Part shown: piece after piece, positions 11,143-20,200 of the stretch
How the letters are laid out: the number at the start of each line of letters is the position of its first letter
How positions within the stretch are numbered: position 1 is the stretch's first letter
DNA from: Pelargonium cotyledonis
Lineage: Eukaryota; Streptophyta; Magnoliopsida; Geraniales; Geraniaceae
DNA length: 30,759 nucleotides
Reading direction: 5' to 3'
NCBI GenBank assembly: GCA_036897625.1
Contig: JAYMTA010000349.1
Span: 1-30,759 of the forward strand
Made by a program: the position numbers and the translations under genes
The notes under the pieces: generated by a model
Told to the model about the DNA's origin: nothing
The model's database searches: none
Seen by the model: only the letters and a program-made list of their open reading frames with translations

Positions 11143-11441
11143 TATAGAGAACCAACTAAGCTAAAACCTTTAGCAGATAGTTGAAGGTTCAATTTAATTT
11201 GTATACTTTAACACGCCCCTTCACGTGCAAGCCCATTATTGCTTTGCACGTGGGCCCAAACATCCATGAATCCACATGTCTTCTTCTTGCCTTGTGCTGA
11301 AATTTAATTAAGGTGGCAGCAGCGGGACTCGAACTTGTGACCTATAGGCCACTATGGTTCTGATACCATGCAGAGAACCTACTCAACTAAAAGCTTAAGC
11401 TAATATAGTTGAAGGTCCAATTTATTTTTTATACTATAACA
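11143..11441 (-). mobile_element. TRIM-like miniature LTR retroelement (minus orientation) in SABRE-fragment intron 4
   Basis: Two direct repeats of about 72 bases, 11143-11213 and 11369-11441, share AGAGAACC..ACTAA, AGTTGAAGGT and TATACT.TAACA. Read on the minus strand they begin TGTTA and the upstream copy ends in CA. It is followed directly by TGGTATCAGAACC (plus-strand 11356-11368), the initiator-tRNA-Met primer-binding site used by many plant LTR elements. A purine-rich tract (minus strand) precedes the other LTR. No ORF is present. The same CGCCCC..TGCAAGCCC stretch follows both LTRs, so this may be part of a tandem multimer. Confidence 0.65.
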
Positions 11442-11489
11442 CGCCCCCTCATGTGCAAGCCCTCTCACGTCAACTTCTTGAAAGAAATG

Positions 11490-11852
11490 TTTTGAATCAT
11501 GCTTTAATTTAAGGTTGGTTGCATTTGGTTTGCATAGACATACTTCATAGTGTTTTGTTCAACCCTCACAGTGCAAAAGTTTTGAGTTGTGCATCAATTA
11601 AACTTTTGTTGCATTTGATTTTCTGCAATATGCTTCTTACGTCAGACCATTTTGCTGTCCCCTAACATGTTTTTTGTTCTGATTAGACTTCTGGCATAAA
11701 TGTTTTGAACTGCGTCTCAATTACAATTTTGGTTGCATTTGATTTGCTGCAATGTGCTTGATATTGTAGGTTTCTTATTTTGACAGACTTCTAATTGAAA
11801 TTGCTTCAATTACAATTTGGTCCTGTTAGCTGCTATGTGCTTGATACATTGT
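11490..11852. repeat. Diverged tandem repeats at the 3' end of SABRE-fragment intron 4
   Basis: Four imperfect units begin near 11490, 11580, 11704 and 11802. They share TTTTGAA.TGC, TCAATTA.A, TTGGTTGCATTTGATTTGCT and GCAATGTGCTTGATA. The array ends 19 bases before exon 5. Spacing is about 90-125 bases and no ORF is conserved across units. Confidence 0.6.
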
Positions 11853-14589
11853 AATGTTTTCTCTCAACAGGTTTTTGATTTTGATCGGGACTATAAAGAT
11901 ATTGGTGTTGCAGTGTTAACAACAAAGTATTTAGTTCTGAGGAACTGCCAAGCTAATGCGAAAACCGATACTGTTTTATCAGCATGGAATCCTCCTCCTG
12001 AATGGGGAAAGTATGCGCCTTCCGTGCTTTGTTTGCTGCATTTAATAGTTTGTTAACTTCATTGTTATATTATTAGTTATTGCTATGTGGAAAACTGGTA
12101 ATTTATTTTTCCATTTTCTTCGATTTATTGGTATTTTGAGCTACCAATAATATGTGCATTTTGATCCCTTTTCATTTTCGTCATCAACCACGCTAACAAT
12201 TTCCCACATGTACAATAGGACTCTTTGACTGACTCTTAAAATAATATTAATTGTCTATTAGAATCAAATTCAGTGTTTGATATAAAATACATTCTTGCAC
12301 ATCTTTCCTTTGAGTTTGCAACTAGACTATGGAACTTCATAACCGTACTAAATAACTAGTCGAAGGTGCTACAGTAAAATAGATTCTGTCCTGGGTTGCT
12401 GTAGGAAGATAAGAGTGACCTAAGACTTTTTTTCATATCTATTTGGATCAGCTTGTCTGATGATGTTATTATTACTATTTTTGCATAAATTAAAGGGAAG
12501 AGTCCTATTAATTTATGTATACTGTAAATATTATCTTATTTGTATTGAAATTGGGTTCTTCAGATTTTAGTTATTTTAGTCAATCTTTGAGACATACAAA
12601 CCTCTTAATGGTTTGACATAATATGTCTGTGTTGTTTATACATATAGTCCACGTGATATATTTTTTGTTTGGGTGTGGGTAACAAAGTAATGATCGAATT
12701 AATTGATATTATTTTGAATTTTTTGTATTTTGTATTTGTATATTTTATACCAGCCGCAATAAACATTAATATCATGTATCAACAAATAAATGGATATTCT
12801 TTTGATTTACCAGCTGCAACAGAATCTATCATAATTTGAACACAGTTAGAGAAGGGTGGCTTTTTAGATACTGTACTTTTGTTTCAGATTCGGTACTTAT
12901 CTATTAGATAATCTCAGGTGTAGGAACTGCTTTTCGAACAGTTTGGATAGTTAAATGTCTATGGTTGTGTTTTTCTGATAAGCTTCTTAATGGAACATAT
13001 TAGGTAAGGTAAGATATTTATTCTTTTGGTTGCAGAAAAGTCATGCTTCGTGTAGATGCAAAGCAGGGACTTCCAAGGAATGGAAACACCGTTATTGAAC
13101 TTTTCCAGGTAATTTCTTTCTTCAACTGTGCTTTTGTTCCGACTTTGAATATGAATGACAAGTGGTATAGTAGGACTTGAAAGCCTTCCTGGGATGCTCA
13201 GTGCATTGCATGTAGAGTTATGTAACTCTCCAACAATTTTGAATATTGAAGAGAATAGGTGGGGAAACTGTCTTAGATGATCTGAGCACATGCAATATAT
13301 GGAGGTTAATGCTCTTGTCGTGTGAAGGAAATAAATTAGTTGACAGTAGGACTAGGAAGAGAGCCTAGTTAACATAGAAAAAAGTAATGAAGAAAAACAT
13401 GGTAATGCATGATTTAACAGAAAGTCTAGCACTTGATGGAAAGAAGTGGATAAGGAGAATACTGGTGGAGGATCTCGTACAGTTTTGCGAAAGTTTTCTT
13501 GTAGCCCACCTCATCATAGTTTGGGAGAAGGCTTTGTTGTTGTTGAGTTCTCTTTCAATGATAGGTATAAAATATTCTTAGTTGTATAGCTATCACAAAT
13601 CTATTCTGCATAAGCAAGCTTCTCCAGAACAATCTGATAAAGTGGTAGCTGACATGTGAACAATGTCCCGTTGATCAATGCTGTGTTGTGGATGAGCCTC
13701 AGGCCCTCAGCGAGAGGTTCTATATTTGTGTTACCCATACTGCGCTCATCCTGTTTCTTTATCTTTCAAGTAAAATTGTAGCCAAGGTGGTCAGAAGCAA
13801 AAAGTGCATTCAAGACACTTAGCTTCAATACTGCCGTCGAGGCAACAAAAGCAAAGGTCAAAAGAAAAAAACAGAGTGGAAGTGCTGCAATTATTTTATA
13901 GTTTTAGGGAATAAAGCTCAGATTCAATGAGGTGGCACCTGTTTCTTGCATATTCGTTCTGGCTCAAGCATAGAAGGTACTTGCTTTTGTTGCCTCAACA
14001 CTAAAAATTTGCTTTCCCTGTGACTCACTCCAGCACCTGGGTGAGCTTAATGACTTGGGAGGGTTTCTTGAAGGCCCAGGAAACACCCTAATCTTGGTGC
14101 CGGTTGAGAACCCAAAAACCCATATGCTGTCAGCCTGAGTATATGTACCATTGCAGAATAGATATATATTACTCTTTAAAATATACTGGAGTTGTTTTAG
14201 AATATATTGAGCAGAATTGACTCAATAATATGATTTACATTTTACACTCAATTTTGATAACCACTTCAGGTCCATTGTCTTAATCCCGTGTTCTGACAAT
14301 TGTCAGAGACCCACTTGAGCTCTTTCTGAAGATAAAGCAATTTTTTGTCTTGATCAGGTTGATGAATAATGATGAAACAATTATTTGCTGAACACAAGTT
14401 TGTTTCTTCTGTATGCTGCAGGTAGAGATATACCCCCTCAAGATACATATGATTGAAGCAACATACAGAGTGATCTGGGATTACATTTTCCCATATGAAG
14501 AGCAAGATTCTCAAAGACGGCAGGTCAGCTGTAGCTTTAGTATTTTAGAACTTTTTTTTGGTGAACTTACCAAGTACAGAGTAAAGCCG

Positions 14590-14993
14590 TGTTAAGTGAT
14601 CCCACATCAATAAAATAAAAAAGTGGAAATGTTACATATAATGGTGCAAGTGAAAACCGTACTGACAAGGTTAACCTTTTAGTAGTGGAAGCCCAAGTCA
14701 TAGCCCATTATTGAAATTTAACATGGTATCAGAGCCGATTTTGTTTGGGCCTAATGGTCTATTTTCCTTATCTCTCGACTTAAGTCCACCTATCATCCAC
14801 GTGTAGGTTTGGGCCCATGCCCATCTTTCTTATTAGGCGCATGTAAGGGGGAGTGTTAAGTGATCCCACATTGGTAAAATATAAAATGGAAAGGTATTAT
14901 ATAATGGTGCAAGAAAAATCCTACTAGCAAGGTCCAACTTTTAGTAGTGGTAGCCCAATCCATTATATTGTAGCCCATTATTGAATTTTAACA
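14590..14993 (+). mobile_element. TRIM retroelement in SABRE-fragment intron 7
   Basis: The left LTR is 14590-14723 (134 bp) and the right LTR 14854-14993 (140 bp). Both start TGTTAAGTGATCCCACAT and end TTTAACA, sharing AATGGTGCAAG and AGCCCATTATTGAA. The primer-binding site TGGTATCAGAGCC abuts the left LTR (14724-14736). A polypurine tract GTAAGGGGGAG (14843-14853) abuts the right LTR. The internal region is only 130 bases with no ORF, as expected for a non-autonomous TRIM. I could not see a clean target-site duplication. The element ends 35 bases before exon 8. Confidence 0.85.
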
Positions 14994-15865
14994 TCGTGGA
15001 AATTAGTGGTTTTCATGTTGTCATGCAGGAAGCGTGGAAGGTTTCAACTACTGCTGGTGGAAAACGTGCAAGAAAAGGTTCAAACATCCCAGAATCAGAT
15101 GTTTCTTCCAAATCAGGTGCCTCTTCAGTGCCTGTTACCAATCAGCCATCCACTGATTCCAATCAAGTAAGCTTCTTAAGTGTACTATTTGTAAAAAGTT
15201 TTCTAATGCATTTTAGAATTTACTTGGAAAAGATTTGACTGTTTGAGCTGATTTGATTGCATAGGCAAGCACAAGCATGCGTTTAAACAGGCAATTTGTT
15301 TTCAACTTTGATCAATGGATGTTAGATACTAACCTCTTTGTAGGCACGACTGTCAGGATCGTCGTATCTTAGATGAGGACCTAAATAAAGTTCTGAATAT
15401 CATTTCTCACAAATTTCTGAGCAGGCATCAAAGTTGCACCAAGTGAAAACAAAGGCTGTTCCTGGTTCAACACCAGAACTAAGACGAACTTCCTCTTTTG
15501 ACCGAACATGGGAGGAAACTGTGGCAGAATCTGTTGCTAACGAATTAGTGTTACAGGTCCATTCTTCAAATATTGCTTCTCCAAAAGCTGCAGCACTTGG
15601 TGGTTTTGCTCATCTGGATGATTCATCTAAAAATAAGTTAAAAGACCCTAAAGCTATCAAAGCTGCCCGAGCTGCTGCTGCTCTGGAAGAGAAGAAAGTG
15701 GGAAAAGTGCAAGAAGAAAAAAGAACAAGGCCTCAAAAGCAAATAGAGTTTCACAATGTCAAGATTAGTCAGGTTGGTCTACTAACTTCAAATCATATAG
15801 TATTTGTGTTTTTTTTCAAGTGTGTTCTTATCATAATGAAGAGAATACAACTCTAGCCTCGGCAT

Positions 15866-16203
15866 CTTGCAAAAATGTGTTGGAACAAGGTCTGTTCGCC
15901 AAAACAATGCGGCGGTCAAGGAGGAATTTTAGTACCACATATATCAGCCTCCTCGCAAAGTGGTGATGGAGATTTTTTCTTCCTAATCATAATTCACCTT
16001 CACCACTTCTATTGCAAATTATCTCACTTTCGGCAGACCCAAAATTCTTGTCTCTGTTTGGAGTCGCAAATCTCACATGGAAGCTTGGGTCGGGCTGCTT
16101 CATAAAATTCTGGGAAGGTGTATGTCTTGGTGCAGCTTCCCTAGCCAGACTTCACCCAAGGCTCTACACTACAGCCTCTCTTAGTAAGCTTGAAACTGTA
16201 TGA
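15866..16203 (+). mobile_element. Decayed LINE (non-LTR retrotransposon) ORF2 C-terminal remnant
   Basis: Conceptual translation near 15881 gives WNKVCSPKQCGGQGG, and at about 16078-16203 in another frame WKLGSGCFIKFWEGVCLG then LARLHPRLY. These resemble the plant L1-type region after the reverse transcriptase: W-x-x-VC-x-P-K-x-x-GG-x-G, then G-x-G-x-x-I-x-FW-x-D-x-W-x-G and FPRLF. The frame changes and stops show decay. It begins within about 100 bases of the last SABRE donor. Assignment is from motif resemblance only. Confidence 0.55.
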
Positions 16204-16377
16204 AGACTCAGCTCCAATTTCTCACCTCCATGGAACCTCTCTTTCCACAGATGACAGCTGGATCTGTGATCCTCTTTCATGTTCTGGAACTCTCTAGAAC
16301 AATCACTTTGTAACAAGCTTTGCCTCCCATATCTTGTAATTTTTCTCTGGTTCCCGCATTGGGATTCCGAGCATATT

Positions 16378-16436
16378 AAAATATATATACATACATATAT
16401 ATATATATATATGAACATATGTGTGTGCGCGCGCGT
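16378..16436. repeat. AT / ATAC / GTGCGC microsatellite tract
   Basis: Alternating purine-pyrimidine DNA runs from AAATATATATACATAC through a perfect (AT)n to GTGTGTGCGCGCGCG. It is compound simple sequence between the LINE remnant and the DExH14 intron. Confidence 0.85.
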
Positions 16437-17264
16437 GCTGCTTGATGGTCGAGTGGTGGTTCCTGCAGCCGGAAATTGCTTCTTTGCTTTTAGAGGTTTC
16501 TATAATAAACCTTGATAGTTTTGGAAAAATAAAACTTGAGAGTTGAGAGAGAAAATTTCAGCTTGGGGTTCATATTACTTTCCGGATAACCGTAAATTAT
16601 AAAAGTACAATTATGGGTAATTAGTCCTTGATGGTTAGATAGGTTTTGCTGTTTTCTTGTTTTGAGACTTCGCTGGAAAAAGTTGGACTTGTAGACTAGA
16701 AATTGAAAAGAAAAAGAAATCCATTAAAGAATCTAAACTTTAGATTTGAAATTTTAATAAATCCAAGGTTCAATGCTTAATAGCCTTCACTATAATTCAT
16801 TTGGTCACGAATGCCAAGACCAAAGGAGATGAGGAGCAGTAGGTAGGGGAAGGAGATGCAAAGTTGAGTTAGTGTTAGTAGGTGAACAAGGAAAGAGTTG
16901 GATGTAAAGGAAGGTAGTCAATAAAAAAAACTAAGGCTATAATTATCAAAAGATACAAGTTCACTTAATTCAGTTTATTTTTAAATAAAAGGGTTTTAAT
17001 GTCAGATCAAGTCACCGTCACATCATCTATAAAGGCCACATCAGCAAGTTCTAAGTTTTACCGGAGCTATTTAATGGATACTAATGGCAGCCACTTAATT
17101 CTCACTAAAATAAAGTTCAATCACTCAATTAATTGTTGGTCCAAAAAGTTCAGGCAATGATTTGTCAGTTTGAACATAGTTCAACCACCAATTTGATATG
17201 TAATCCTTAAAAGAAAAAGAAAGAGAGAAAACCCTAGTTAAGAAATATTTTAATGGAGTTTTAC

Positions 17265-20200
17265 CTGCATAACATCAAGCATGCCCAGATCTCGCCATCC
17301 ACCAGCCTTTGGATCATATAATTGGGTGCCCTGTAGGACGACACTAGATAAATCAGATTACAGGATACAGGGCTACATAAACTTATGCTATAGAGGACCT
17401 TTTTGGAACCAAATGTCATCTGCGACAATTAAAAATACAAGCGGTAGACAACAACAATGTAATATTTCAATGTCACAACAAATCGTATCAGCGTGAATTA
17501 ACTTAGAAGTTAGATATGCAGTTTGACAACAGTTCTCAGATCTTTCCATATTTGCAAAAGGCAAAATACAAAATATTCCAAAAACATAAACACCAAGAGA
17601 AGAAATTTAAGCAAGATATATGAATAAGGCCATAGTGAATCAAGAAAATAAGTTAAACTCATTACATATACCTAGACTATTGTACCCCTATATTTGCTTG
17701 TTGCTCTGGGAAAACTCCAGATTTATACAATCAGTCACCATGGAACATATAAATATTAAAAATATAAACACCTGAACAAACCTTAATGACAACAGTATGT
17801 GCAGGCAGATTCACACCCCAAGCCAATGTTGCTGTACATACAAGTACCTAGCAAATTATTTAAGAAAAATAAATATATATATGTCAGCAAGGATCCATAA
17901 CTACAAGTCTACAACTACTAACGGGAAAGTCAAAGCTGAATGAGCTATACCTTCAAGAGTCCATCAGAGAAAAGCCGCTCAGTGAGACCTCTATCAGCAC
18001 GTAACATACCAGCATGATGAACACCAATGCCATATTCAAAGAGTTCAACAAGATCTTTGTTTCTGGATTTAATAATGTCTTTCTGAAATACAAAATAGGA
18101 TCTAGTATGAACAAAAATACCATGGTTTTTAAATACATATAAATAAATAAAAACAAATTATGTTGCTCCTTACCTTTACCAAAGCAAACTTTGGATCTGT
18201 ATTGTTCCTGAAAAGCTCCAAATCATCATCTCTTCGAGCAAGTTCTGCCTATTAAGCCCACCGTATCAACAACCATACACTGATCAGTACCCGGGGTCCG
18301 TAGTGCTATTTTTCAAAAGGAATAGATACGAGTACGGTGGGTACTTATAAATTAAAATAATAAAATATATATTATCAACATATATGTTAGAACTTTTATA
18401 GTGAATAAACGAGGAAAGGAAGGAAGGACATAAGAAACTGAAGTCTGGCAACCTATAGAGAACATTACCAATCAACACCTCCATTCAAGAAATCTGAAAC
18501 CCAAAGAACTCTGTAACCACAACACAATTAAATGACATAAAGAAAGTTGTACCAGCTTTTGAGCTGTTTTTGCAGTGTCCTTCCGTGAATGTACAAATAC
18601 CATAGCCTGATGACCTTGCCTTAATGAATCAACAATCTGGCACAAGATTGTCATTAGTCCACTGAATTACTTGGTGCTTAAATGGAAAAGGATAAAAAAA
18701 TAAAAAATAAAAACCTTTTTATAGCATATCTCATTCAACAACTCATTGCGAGCTGCATAGTTCTGCTCACTGATTCCAATATACTGTTGTGCAAGAGGCA
18801 CTGGACGATAGCTAGAATCAAAGTAGAAGAGTCCTGCCTCAGGATTAACTCTAAGAAATTGTGCAACCTAATAGTTCAAGAAGAGACACTAAGCATATAC
18901 AAAATTGAAGAGCAATAAGACATTCACATTTCAACATTTAGAGAATTATAGGTATAGCAATCGAATAGCCAACAAAACCTCTAAATAATTGGGCAGAGTC
19001 GCTGAAAGGCCCACAATTCGTATCATTGTTTGAGTAGACTCCACCTGTCAAAAAGTAGAAGCTACGGCTCAGATATACACTACTTATGTGTACAAGTAAC
19101 ACAGTGCCATGATAGAATGATACTAATCTCTTTTAGCTTGAAAAGTAACAGCTGCTCAAGAAAGCTACAATTCACCAAACTAAAGGCTTTTTTTTAAGCA
19201 CGTCCTCAATTTACTAAACATGGACTAAACTCTATTAAGCACATAACCATTTACATGTAAGATTTACAGTGATATATATCTAGATCTCTACCCACTTGCA
19301 CCTGCCAAATATTTGGGTTGGATTCAACACGTATAATAAATAAATATATTAGAATTCAAGCATCTATAAGTCCCAATGCATTCACTACAAAGCTGGTCAT
19401 TGTTTATATATTTGACTTATACAAGCACCATAAAATTATACACATAAGAAATCACCATATCAATATCAATCAACCAACTAACTGTTGGACTAAAACGTCA
19501 ATGTACGTTTGAAATGTTCATGTTGAATCATCGATAACTTGAAAACATAAAAGTAAGTTTGACATGTTGATGTTGAATCGTTGATAACTTGATATGACCA
19601 AAATATATTCTGTATTTCTAGAAATAATAAAAATAATATGAGGGTCTATAGGACAATCAAAAATGACAATTCAATCAAAACTCGCCAGTATGTGATGGCT
19701 GTATAAGATTACATTAAGAGTGAATATACATTTTATTTTATTTTTTTGAAATAATGTACTTGGATTTAGCAAATAAGTTCTGTAGAAAGTAACGACTCTT
19801 TTTTTTAATAAGTATGAGGACTATCATGACTTCATCGCTTGCCCTCCCAGCTCCGCCATAACACAGGTTGAAATACAAAAACTTCTTACAATTTTTTCTA
19901 AATGTTCCTACAAATAACCCAAGTTGCAGTTGCACACACCATGAATGATAATTCACTAAAGTTTTACTTGGAGAAGAAATAAAAACTATACATCACCTGA
20001 CGAAGGGTTCGAGCAACTAGTGCCTCAATTACAGGACCTCTATCATCATTCAGAAGATGCACTTCATCAATAATTAAGAGCTTCACCAGCATGGAGAGGG
20101 ACATGTCACTGCTCTTGCGAGTAATGACATCCCATTTCTCTGGTGTTGTCACTATCATCTGACAGACAAAAGATAGAAAGGCAAGATATCAGTTCCCACA

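Larger units (their letters stand above)
8590..15772 (+). pseudogene. SABRE: SABRE/KIP-like (FMP27/BLTP2 family) gene fragment, 9 exons, N- and C-terminal exons missing
   Basis: SABRE and KINKY POLLEN are very large (about 2,600 aa) bridge-like lipid-transfer proteins at membrane contact sites, needed for cell expansion and pollen-tube growth. Exons are 8590-8946, 9184-9302, 9973-10222, 10747-10968, 11871-12010, 13036-13108, 14422-14523, 15029-15166 and 15425-15772, giving 583 residues. Diagnostic pieces are GRFLLAAVSGRVLARTFHSV (1-20), VMLEHVQAHVAPTDVDPGAG, RTGALLERVFTPCDMFFRYT, the WNPPPEW motif (355-361, the WPPW signature), ELRRTSSFDRTWEETVAESV and EFHNVKISQ at the end. All splice sites are canonical, phases agree and no internal stop occurs. 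The roughly 2,000 residues expected before it and the final exons after ISQ are absent. Keeping introns argues against a retrocopy. A segmental partial duplication or a rearranged gene is likelier. Confidence 0.88.
15773..17264. other. Junction region between the two truncated convergent genes
   Basis: Apart from the LINE remnant and an ATAC/AT plus GTGCGC dinucleotide tract at about 16378-16436, no coding sequence is recognised. Specifically, I find neither the SABRE exon that should follow ISQ nor, on the minus strand, the DExH14 exon that should carry the GRAGRP helicase motif. AT-rich DNA from 16500 to 17264 would be remnant intron of DExH14. Confidence 0.6.

Noticed and set aside
12959-13291. 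Minus-strand ORF of 110 codons
   Set aside because: It overlaps SABRE-fragment exon 6 on the opposite strand and has no recognisable protein signature.
16164-16515. Possible small genes around the AT microsatellite
   Set aside because: Their ORFs are built from (AT)n dipeptides and LINE debris.
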